The translations under genes and the position numbers were made by a program. From Bacteroidales bacterium OttesenSCG-928-M11 (lineage in GTDB: Bacteria; Bacteroidota; Bacteroidia; Bacteroidales; Azobacteroidaceae), in NCBI GenBank assembly GCA_030265685.1, contig JAJDGO010000001.1, forward strand, positions 18,256 to 82,255: 64,000 nt of DNA, given 5' to 3'. This document shows positions 1 to 7,531 of this stretch, in pieces; within the stretch, counting starts at the first letter, position 1; every line of letters begins with the position of its first letter. The notes under the pieces were generated by a model. The model was not told the origin of the DNA. It was given only the letters and a program-made list of their open reading frames with translations, and ran no database searches.

Positions 1-79
1 ATGGGAAGATGAAGTGGAGTCGGAAAACGAATTCGAAAAAGACGAGACTGAAGAAGAATTGAAAGAAAATAAAGAATGA
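1..79 (+). CDS. C-terminal end of an unidentified acidic protein (partial)
   Basis: An open frame enters from the left edge and ends at a TGA at 77-79. The 25 visible residues are strongly acidic (WEDEVESENEFEKDETEEE, then a short lysine-containing end), typical of a disordered tail. The stop overlaps the murF-alr start as ATGA, so the two genes are probably translationally coupled. Too little is present to name a family. Confidence 0.6.
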   Translation, partial: WEDEVESENEFEKDETEEELKENKE

Positions 80-2504
80 TAACTAAAGAACTTGATTTAG
101 TTCGAATAAATAAAGAACAACCATTACTCCTTACCGATAGTCGATCTTTGACTGATCCGGACAGATCTTTATTTTTTGCTTTAGTAACTGCACACAACGA
201 TGGGCACAGATATATAACTGACTTATATAATAAAGGTGTCAGGCAGTTTGTTATTCAACACGATTTTGTCGGGATGGATGTAATTCCCGACGCCATTTGC
301 TATCGAGTTGAAAATACACTCAAAGCATTACAGGAGATTGCGGCTTATCATCGCCAACTATTCAATATTCCAATTATAGGTATTACGGGAAGTAACGGCA
401 AAACAATTGTTAAAGAATGGCTTTATCAGTTACTTCACGACAGGAAATCAATAGTTCGTTCTCCAAGAAGTTATAATTCTCAAACAGGAGTACCGCTTTC
501 TGTTTGGCAGTTAAACAAAGAAACCGAATTAGGAATCTTTGAAGCCGGCATATCTCTTCCCGGAGAAATGGAAAGATTGCAAAAGATCGTCCAACCTACC
601 ATTGGAATTTTCACAACTTTAGGAGAAGCTCATCAAGAAAACTTTCTTTCGCGCGAAGAAAAGTGCTTAGAAAAGCTATCTCTCTTCGAATCGTCGGATA
701 CAATTATTTATAATGAAGATCAAGACTTGGTTAAATACTGTATTGAAAAGAATGGCTGGACAAATAAAGCCTTTTCTTGGTCTCAAAAAAACACGGAAGC
801 TAACATTTATATTTCTCAAATAGAAAAAAACGTTGATCATACGCTGATTTCTTTGGAGAAAAATAACGTCCGGATCAAGATCCCTTTTACCGACGAAGCT
901 TCTATTGAAGATGCTATACACTGTTTAGTCCTACTTCTATACCTATTTCCCGAAGAACAATTCGAACATCGCTTCGAGAAGTTAGATCCTGTGGCAATGC
1001 GCTTAGATGTCAGCAAAGGAGTACTTAATAATATGTTGATTAACGATACATATAATTCAGACATTAACTCTCTTTCTATTGCTCTCGACTTTATGTCGCG
1101 CCGTTCGGTAGACAAATCTCAAAAACAAGTATTGATTCTTTCCGACATATTACAATCAGGTATGGTTCCTGCTGCTTTTTATCGGAAAGTAGCCGAATTA
1201 GTAACACAAAAAGGAGTGGAACACATTATCGGTATTGGGCCTAACTTGATGTCACATTCCAATCTTTTTGCGATGGAGAAGGAATTTTATCCCAATACGG
1301 AAAGTTATTTACAATCGGGACGTTGGCGCAACTTGAAAGATTCGATTATTTTAATAAAAGGATCACGTAAGTTTCGGTTCGAACAAATTTCGGAACGATT
1401 AGAAGAAAAAGCACATCAAACCGTTTTAGAAGTCGATCTTGATGCAGTAATATACAATCTAAAACATTTCAAATCATTACTCCGCCCGGAAACCAAAATC
1501 ATTTGCATGGTAAAAGCCTTTGGCTATGGAGTTGGGTCGTATGAATTAGCCAAAACATTACAAGAAAGAGGCGCAGATTATTTGGCAGTAGCCTTAGTTG
1601 ACGAAGGAGTTGAGTTGCGTCGTGAAGGAATTACGATGCCTATTATGATTATGAATTTGGAAGAACACGCTTTCAATTTATTATTCGAATATAACTTGGA
1701 ACCAGAGATTTACAACATGAAAATGTTGGAAGCAATTATCCGCGAAACAGAACGGCGTGGTATCCTAAATTATCCTATTCATATCAAATTAGACACAGGA
1801 ATGAACCGTTTAGGTTTTTCCAAAGAAGAAATAATAAACTTAGCACAGACGATAAATAGTCAGACCGGAGTAAGTGTCAAGTCTGTTTTTCGCATTTAGC
1901 AGGAAGCGATTCGGAGTTATTAGACACATTCACTCAAGAACAAATTACTCTTTTCGAAGAAGAAACAAAAAAATTGAAAGATTTATTAGGAACATCCTTT
2001 CAACAACACATACTAAATTCGGCAGGAATTGAACGATTCCCCAAAGCACAGTTCGACATGGTTCGTCTTGGAATAGGACTTTACGGAATATCAACTATCG
2101 ACAGCCAATCATTAAAACCAGTTGCTTCACTTAAAACACGTATTTTACAGATTCGGCAAGTAAAACAAGGAGAAACAATTGGATACAATCGCAACGGAAC
2201 TCTATCAAGAGACTCAATTATAGCTTGTATTCCAATCGGATATGCTGATGGTTTGGATAGAAGATTAGGAAACAAAGTTGGACAAGTATTTATCAACGGG
2301 CAGCTTTGCCCTATTATCGGAAATATTTGTATGGATACTTGCATGATCGACATTACAGACATTTCAGCTTCGGAGGGAGATAAAGTAATTGTATTTGGCG
2401 AAGGGATCAGTATTACCGAAATAGCCGATCAACTCGGAACTATACCTTACGAAATCTTAACTTCAATTTCGCCCCGAGTCAAACGGATTTATTTCAAAGA
2501 ATAA
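76..2504 (+). pseudogene. murF-alr: Bifunctional UDP-N-acetylmuramoyl-tripeptide:D-Ala-D-Ala ligase / alanine racemase, with an apparent one-base frameshift
   Basis: This is the fused MurF-Alr protein of Bacteroidota: the N-terminal half adds D-Ala-D-Ala to the peptidoglycan precursor and the C-terminal half makes D-alanine using PLP. The MurF P-loop GITGSNGKT is near residue 114 and DTYNSD lies further on. The Alr half starts near residue 460 with VDLDAVIYNL, and the PLP lysine is in MVKAFGYG (about K480). The frame stops at 1899 and continues one base out of register (GLYGIS, IGYADGLDRR, CMDTCMID) to 2504. One extra T in the T-run at 1886-1890 would restore SVFSHLAGSD and a protein of about 809 residues. 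The 1974 start in the ORF track is a TTG inside the racemase barrel, not a real gene start. The gene is coupled to the preceding one by ATGA and is 1 base from the next. Confidence 0.88.
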
Positions 2505-2505
2505 T

Positions 2506-3339
2506 ATGTTTATCCGATTTATCATTTGTTTATTTCTCTTTCCGCTTGCAGCTTCTTGCCAAACAAGCATTGATCAAGAAATACTTAATCAATATTTCCA
2601 GGATTCTGAGGAATGCAATTGTAGTCCTATAATAAAAACAGCCTTGTATTTTGTTAATACGCCTTATGTTGCCGGAACATTAGAAAAAAACGAAGGGAAA
2701 GAAGAAAAGTTAATTATTAATCTTCGGGAAATGGACTGTACAACTTTTGTCGAATACTGTTTAGCCATTTCGCAAATAGAGTCTGCGCATGAAAACCCCA
2801 CCTATGAGTTATTCTCAAAACAATTGCAAAAGATTCGTTATCGCAACGGAATTATCGAAGATTATTCTTCTCGTCTTCATTATATAAGCGATTGGTTGAT
2901 AAACAATGAAGAAATGGGACTCATAATTAATGAAACTAATCTAATCAGCGACAAGCTTTTGCATATCAATGTAAATTACATGTCGTCTCATCCTCAATAT
3001 TATCCGGCACTTAAAAGTAATCCGGGATTAATTGCAAAAATAAAAAAACAGGAAGAAGCTATTAACCAAGCTCTCTCTTCCTATTTTTTCATTCCCAAAG
3101 AAGATATTAATCAAAAATCAACCGAAATAAATAGCGGAGATATTGTTTTTTTCACAACAGCAATACAAGGACTTGATGTTCAACATGCCGGAATTGCCTA
3201 TCACCATAACGGAATAGTGGGATTTATTCACGCCTCTTCTAAAGCCGGAAATGTAATTATCGAACCAGTATCCATTGCTGATTATTGTGCGAAACAAAAA
3301 AACATCACAGGTATCCTTATTGCTACACCGGTTTATTGA
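2506..3339 (+). CDS. DUF1460 N-acetylmuramoyl-L-alanine amidase-like lipoprotein
   Basis: The 277-residue protein begins with a hydrophobic signal and a plausible lipobox (PLAASC, Cys18), so it is probably an exported lipoprotein. The conserved DUF1460 core is visible: a DCTTFVEYCLA segment carrying the nucleophile-like Cys, a later SGDIVFF segment and the VQHAGIAYHHNG histidine motif of an NlpC/P60-like papain fold. The family is predicted to cut or modify cell-wall peptides, but I know of no settled substrate. It starts 1 base after the murF-alr stop, which makes a joint cell-wall operon likely. Confidence 0.8.
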   Translation: MFIRFIICLFLFPLAASCQTSIDQEILNQYFQDSEECNCSPIIKTALYFVNTPYVAGTLEKNEGKEEKLIINLREMDCTTFVEYCLAISQIESAHENPTYELFSKQLQKIRYRNGIIEDYSSRLHYISDWLINNEEMGLIINETNLISDKLLHINVNYMSSHPQYYPALKSNPGLIAKIKKQEEAINQALSSYFFIPKEDINQKSTEINSGDIVFFTTAIQGLDVQHAGIAYHHNGIVGFIHASSKAGNVIIEPVSIADYCAKQKNITGILIATPVY

Positions 3340-3347
3340 ATTTCTTT

Positions 3348-3373
3348 AATCGAATTGAATATCAATTTCGATT
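3348..3373. terminator. Candidate bidirectional terminator between convergent genes
   Basis: AATCGAATTGA pairs with TCAATTTCGATT across a 3-base loop with one bulged base. It lies between two converging stop codons. The stem is AT-rich and has no long T-run, so the call rests mainly on position. Confidence 0.4.
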
Positions 3374-3380
3374 ATAGGAT

Positions 3381-6077
3381 TCATTCATGATGTCCCCGAT
3401 CAAAAAACTTACCATTTTTATCAAACAAACGAATGATCAACTTTGCACTTTCAATAATCGGAAGCGGCGCAATAGACAAAAGAACTACCCAAAGCCACTG
3501 AGAAGAAGAAAGATTTGCGATATGGAAAAGATCATGTAGATAAGGAATCTCAATTACCATCATCATTAAACCGGCAGATATGGCAATCGCCAACAATAAG
3601 ACTTTATTTGTAAAGATATTTGTTATTGCAGACTTTGATGCAGATCGAATATTAAATACATGAATCAATTGAGCAAAAGCAAGAACAGCAAAACACATAG
3701 CGCGTCCGGACTCGATTGCATCAAATCCTGCCGGCGTAGTTCTTAAACCTATCTGATAAGCCGACAAAGCTAAAGCGCCAATCATAAAACCTTGCAGTAA
3801 GATCAGAATCGAAAAATTCTTATTTAATATGGCTTTCTTGGTATTGGTTGGCTTTCTCTTCATAATATCTTTGTCGGCCGGATCAACCGCCAAAGCTAAA
3901 GCCGGCAAAGAATCGGTAACAAGATTAATCCATAAAATATGAATCGGCAACAAAGGAGTAGCCCAATTGGCAATTACTGCAATAAAGAGGACAAACAATT
4001 CGCCAATATTGGTAGAAAGAAGAAACTCAATGGCTTTCATAATATTATCATAAATCCGACGACCTTCTCCAACTGCGGTAACAATAGTGGAAAAATTATC
4101 ATCAGTCAAAACAATATCGGCAGCATCTTTTGAAACATCGGTCCCCGTAATTCCCATTGCGGTTCCAATATCAGCTAACTTTAACGCCGGAGCATCATTT
4201 ACTCCATCACCTGTCATTGCAACTATATCGCCATTGACTTGAAAAGCCTTCACTATCCTTACTTTTAATTCAGGAGAAACTCTCGCGTAGACCGAAATAG
4301 AGTGTATCTTTTCCCGTAACTCTTCATCTGATAGTTTTTCTACTTCCAAACCTGTCAAAGCTAAATCACCTTCTTGCATAATGTTTAGCTCTTTAGCGAT
4401 AGCCATAGCCGTTATTTTATGATCTCCGGTAATCATTACCGGCTTAATACCTGCTTGTCGGCAAGTTTTTACCGCATCATATATCTCAGGTCTGGGCGGA
4501 TCAATCATACCAACCATCCCGACAAAGATCAAGTTCTTTTCCAAATCGTTTACCATTGGCTTTGAGTCTACCGGTTTATATGCCATTGCTAAAACGCGAA
4601 GAGCTTCTTTTGCCAAATTATTATTGATTTGTTTAATCTGTTCTTTGTGTTGGCTTGTCAGAGTCTTAATATCTCCCCTATCCAATATCCTATCACAGCA
4701 GTCCAATAATTCATCTAATCCTCCCTTTGTGCAAACTTCATAGGTATTGTTTCCGTTATCAATCACCGAAGTCATAAGCTTTCGTTCCGAATCAAAAGGG
4801 ATTTCGTCTACACGAGGAAAGTCATGATACAGATCATTCTTATTGATCTTAAATTTCAAGCCAAGATCGATCAAGGAAGTTTCCGTAGGATCTCCATTAA
4901 CAATCGGTTTTCCATCGGTAATAGATAATGTGGCATCGTTTGCAAAAATAGAAACTTGAATCAATTTCTTTTGAGTTTCCGAAAGTATTAACTCTTCCTT
5001 TGATGATAAAGCAATTACTTGGTCGTCTGCAAACAACTTAACTACCGTCATCTTATTTTGAGTTAGCGTTCCCGTCTTATCAGAACAAATAACTGTAACA
5101 CTTCCTAAGGTTTCTACAGAAGGTAAAGTTTTCACAATAGCGTGATTCTTTGCCAATTTTTGCACTCCCATCGCCAAAACAATAGTAGATACCGCCGGAA
5201 GACCTTCGGGAATAGCTGCAGCAGCTAAACTAACTGCGATCATAAACATAGTAAGAAGATCGTTCCCATACAATAACCCGACAACAAATATCAACAAACA
5301 AATAATAATTGCCGCTAAACCTAAGTGCTTTCCTAATTTATCTAACTTCTTTTGAAGGGGAGTTTTTTGATTTGGAACCGACTGAATCATCGAAGCTATT
5401 TTACCAACTTCGGTATGTATCCCTGTTGCTGTCACAATTCCGGCTCCTCTTCCATAAACAACTATGCCGGAAGAGTAGACCATATTGTTTCTATCGCCCA
5501 AAGAAACTTCATCTTTTCGAATCGTTTCGATTGTTTTTTCCGAAGGTAAGGATTCTCCTGTAAGCGCTGCTTCTTGAACTTTCAGATTAACTGCTTCGAT
5601 TAGCCGGGCATCAGCCGGTAACAAGTCTCCGGTTTCCAAAATAATTACATCTCCCGGAACTAATAATCTCGATTCTATTACTACTACTTGCCCGTCGCGT
5701 AGTACTTTACACTTTGGAGCCGACATCTTTACCAAAGATTCTAAAGATTGTTCTGCTTTATTCTCTTGAATTAATCCTATAATAGCGTTTAATAAAACAA
5801 TTGCTAATATAATTATGGCATCGGCAAAACCTTCTCCTTGCAAATAACCGGTTATTCCCGATATAAATGCAGCGATTAAAAGAATCACAATCATAAAACT
5901 CTTGAACTGATCGCCAAACTTCGCCAACAAACTTCGCCCTTTCTTTTTCGGAAATTCATTGTATCCGAATTGTGTTATACGAGAAGTTGCCTCTTGGCTG
6001 GTCAAACCGTCATAGGAAGTTTTTAGTTCTTCAATCACCTCATCGAGAGATTGGTTATAAAAAAGCACGTTCTTCAT
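3381..6077 (-). CDS. Type IIA calcium-transporting P-type ATPase
   Basis: The 898-residue protein has the full P-type ATPase layout: N-terminal cation-ATPase domain, actuator motif LTGES, phosphorylation site CSDKTGTLT, hinge MTGDGVNDAPALKLADIG and six C-terminal membrane helices. Calcium is inferred from SERCA-like residues: M4 AIPEGLPAV, M5 STNIGE and M6 WINLVTDSLPALAL match the acidic and Asn/Thr ligands of both SERCA sites. It is expected to export Ca2+ from the cytoplasm using ATP. It is transcribed convergently to the DUF1460 gene. Another divalent or monovalent cation cannot be excluded by sequence alone. Confidence 0.9.
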   Translation of the reverse strand: MKNVLFYNQSLDEVIEELKTSYDGLTSQEATSRITQFGYNEFPKKKGRSLLAKFGDQFKSFMIVILLIAAFISGITGYLQGEGFADAIIILAIVLLNAIIGLIQENKAEQSLESLVKMSAPKCKVLRDGQVVVIESRLLVPGDVIILETGDLLPADARLIEAVNLKVQEAALTGESLPSEKTIETIRKDEVSLGDRNNMVYSSGIVVYGRGAGIVTATGIHTEVGKIASMIQSVPNQKTPLQKKLDKLGKHLGLAAIIICLLIFVVGLLYGNDLLTMFMIAVSLAAAAIPEGLPAVSTIVLAMGVQKLAKNHAIVKTLPSVETLGSVTVICSDKTGTLTQNKMTVVKLFADDQVIALSSKEELILSETQKKLIQVSIFANDATLSITDGKPIVNGDPTETSLIDLGLKFKINKNDLYHDFPRVDEIPFDSERKLMTSVIDNGNNTYEVCTKGGLDELLDCCDRILDRGDIKTLTSQHKEQIKQINNNLAKEALRVLAMAYKPVDSKPMVNDLEKNLIFVGMVGMIDPPRPEIYDAVKTCRQAGIKPVMITGDHKITAMAIAKELNIMQEGDLALTGLEVEKLSDEELREKIHSISVYARVSPELKVRIVKAFQVNGDIVAMTGDGVNDAPALKLADIGTAMGITGTDVSKDAADIVLTDDNFSTIVTAVGEGRRIYDNIMKAIEFLLSTNIGELFVLFIAVIANWATPLLPIHILWINLVTDSLPALALAVDPADKDIMKRKPTNTKKAILNKNFSILILLQGFMIGALALSAYQIGLRTTPAGFDAIESGRAMCFAVLAFAQLIHVFNIRSASKSAITNIFTNKVLLLAIAISAGLMMMVIEIPYLHDLFHIANLSSSQWLWVVLLSIAPLPIIESAKLIIRLFDKNGKFFDRGHHE

Positions 6078-6167
6078 CCTTAATCAATATAAAATATCAT
6101 CAATATTCAAATAATATCTATATTAACGGGGAAATATCGCTTTTGTTTTTCATTAACCTCAATAAAG

Positions 6168-6701
6168 TTATTGATTCATTGCCCTATACTTGGCGGGAGA
6201 AATTTCGTACTTCTTTTTATAGAGGCGATAAAAGTTTCTAAGTGTTGTAAATCCGGAATCTGCCGCCACCTGTTCAATAGTATAATCCGGGTAGTCTACT
6301 AATAGTTTTTTAGCGTGCTCGAGCCTTTGGTTGTTAATATATTCGTGCGGCGTCATATCGGCACCGTATCTAATAGCCATCGCCAAGTAAGTTTCGTTCG
6401 TATTTACATCTCGAACCAAATTTTTCCTATTATATTCACAATTCAAATAAGCTTTGGTTTCCTCCATGTGTGCTTTCACCCGGATAAATATATCCTGGTT
6501 CTGTTTCTCTTTTTCCGAAAGAACTTTTTCTTGTTCTTGTTTGTTCGTTTCATGTGATTTGACCAACTCGTTTACTTCGTCGGTATAAAGATATTTAGAA
6601 ACGAGATTCATGTTTTGTTTTTTCATCGATTTGTCTATCCGGTAAATAATAAAACAGATTATAACAGCTAAAAGGACCAATAGTAACAACAGTACTAACA
6701 T
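6168..6701 (-). CDS. Membrane-anchored AraC-type helix-turn-helix protein
   Basis: From the ATG at 6701 the protein has 177 residues; the ORF track uses an in-frame TTG at 6728 that adds nine residues. An N-terminal transmembrane helix (MLVLLLLLVLLAVIICFIIY) is followed by a charged, probably coiled-coil linker. The C-terminal AraC/XylS DNA-binding domain has both helix-turn-helices (NTNETYLAMAIRYG... and YTIEQVAADSGFTTLRNFYRLYKKKY). Similar Bacteroidota proteins often carry TPR or sensor domains before the membrane helix; none is present here. The helix suggests the regulator is held at the inner membrane. No target is known. It borders the 800-base gap with the candidate small RNA. Confidence 0.75.
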   Translation of the reverse strand: MLVLLLLLVLLAVIICFIIYRIDKSMKKQNMNLVSKYLYTDEVNELVKSHETNKQEQEKVLSEKEKQNQDIFIRVKAHMEETKAYLNCEYNRKNLVRDVNTNETYLAMAIRYGADMTPHEYINNQRLEHAKKLLVDYPDYTIEQVAADSGFTTLRNFYRLYKKKYEISPAKYRAMNQ

Positions 6702-6915
6702 AATAACATATATTTGAGCTGAGAACAATCCTTACTTAATTAACGGGATAAAAGAAATTTAGTTTATCTTGGAATTAGAGATCGGGTTGATTTTTGAAAT
6801 ATGTCATGTTTTTTTTGATAAATATGGCTCATTTTCACATAATTAGCTAATTAACCTATACTATATTCGTCATCTATTTTCTTAAATATGGCAGTTTATC
6901 TTATTCGATGTAGAG

Positions 6916-6923
6916 TAACTTTG
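6916..6923 (+). promoter_or_regulatory. Promoter -7 box for the candidate small RNA
   Basis: TAACTTTG matches the Bacteroidales -7 consensus TAnnTTTG exactly. A weak -33-like TTTA lies 17 bases upstream. No protein gene starts downstream on this strand; a terminator follows about 75 bases later. Confidence 0.55.
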
Positions 6924-6927
6924 CACT

Positions 6928-7033
6928 GCAATTAAACAGGTACTATAGACTATACTGAATAGTTTCTATAAGTATTGTTAAGTGTGTAATGTTTGGAATG
7001 GTTTTCTCGTGAGAGACGACCATTCTTTTTTTC
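6928..7033 (+). ncRNA. Candidate intergenic small RNA of about 105 nt
   Basis: The stretch runs from just after a TAnnTTTG promoter box to a strong intrinsic terminator, with no plausible open frame longer than seven codons (MFGMVFS, whose TGA is inside the terminator stem). Length and layout fit a free-standing bacterial small RNA. I do not recognise it as 6S, tmRNA, SRP RNA or RNase P RNA. The exact 5' end is estimated from promoter spacing. Confidence 0.5.
6996..7032 (+). terminator. Intrinsic terminator of the candidate small RNA
   Basis: GAATGGT pairs with ACCATTC, with an inner TCTC/GAGA stem closed by a GTGA tetraloop, followed directly by seven T residues. This is the clearest rho-independent terminator on the plus strand of this gap. 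Confidence 0.75.
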
Positions 7034-7193
7034 TTTTTATACAGAAAAACATAAACTCACTCAAAAAAGCTTCTCAATATCCTCAAAAGAAAAAAAGTCA
7101 GGATTCGAGAAATATCTCAACCTAAAACAATAAATTTAAGACTTAGTGAGAGTTATAATTGATCTTTTGCCAAAAGATTAAATCTTTTTTTAA

Positions 7194-7231
7194 TTTTCTG
7201 TACAGATAATTAAACTTTTCTGTACAGAAAA
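7194..7231. repeat. GTAC-class 22-base-period palindrome pair (locus 1)
   Basis: TTTTCTGTACAGATAA (7194-7209) and TTTTCTGTACAGAAAA (7216-7231) are palindromes whose centres are 22 bases apart. To the right, on the reverse strand, lies AAAAAGATACTAAGACTTG, resembling the AAAAAGATACTATAACTTG terminus of the AACTT-class elements. The same palindrome recurs near 14985 and 58079. Confidence 0.8.
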
Positions 7232-7374
7232 TATATCAAGTCTTAGTATCTTTTTAATCAACAGATTCTGATACTCTAAAAAAAACAATAAGTATTTTTT
7301 AGAAAATAATACTCTTTTTTATATTTGACACCTAAAAAAAATAAATTTAGCACATAAAACAGGCGTCATATATA

Positions 7375-7382
7375 TACTTTTG
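7375..7382 (+). promoter_or_regulatory. Promoter-like -7 box with no assigned gene
   Basis: TACTTTTG fits TAnnTTTG. Downstream is only a 17-codon frame (7428-7481, MSKKQPFSSINRERLLK) that runs into the hairpin at 7481. It could drive a short RNA or be a chance match. Confidence 0.3.
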
Positions 7383-7480
7383 TCTGGTCTTTTCTATGAA
7401 TTAACGATGGATAACTAAAATCTTTAAATGAGCAAAAAACAACCCTTTTCATCAATAAATAGAGAAAGGCTATTAAAGTA

Positions 7481-7510
7481 AGAGGCTATCTGAAAAGTCA
7501 GACAGCCTCT
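7481..7510 (-). terminator. Terminator hairpin after the S9 peptidase gene
   Basis: AGAGGCTATCTGA pairs with TCAGACAGCCTCT (13-base arms, one mismatch) around a 4-base loop, 22 bases beyond the peptidase stop on the minus strand. A short T-rich stretch follows in both directions, so it may also end plus-strand transcripts from the gap. Confidence 0.6.
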
Positions 7511-7531
7511 TTATGATAAGTATAAATATTA

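Larger units (their letters stand above)
6729..7531. other. Gene-poor gap: candidate small RNA, 22-base palindromic repeats, second promoter and a terminator
   Basis: No protein gene of convincing length is present. From left to right the gap holds a TAACTTTG promoter box (6916), a strong terminator hairpin (6996-7032), two GTAC palindromes with 22-base spacing (7194-7231), a TACTTTTG box (7375), a 17-codon open frame (7428-7481) and a hairpin (7481-7510) that probably ends the S9 peptidase transcript. Base composition is even more AT-rich than in flanking genes. Confidence 0.7.

Noticed and set aside
1974-2504. Separate alanine racemase gene
   Set aside because: It begins with a TTG in the middle of the racemase barrel and lacks the PLP lysine, which lies in the preceding frame. 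It is the rest of the frameshifted fusion.
6991-7012. Seven-codon leader peptide (MFGMVFS) in the candidate small RNA
   Set aside because: It is very short, its stop lies in the terminator stem, and no regulated gene follows on that strand.
7481-7510. Terminal inverted repeat of an insertion sequence
   Set aside because: There is no transposase, no matching second end and no target duplication. Its place just after the peptidase stop fits a terminator.
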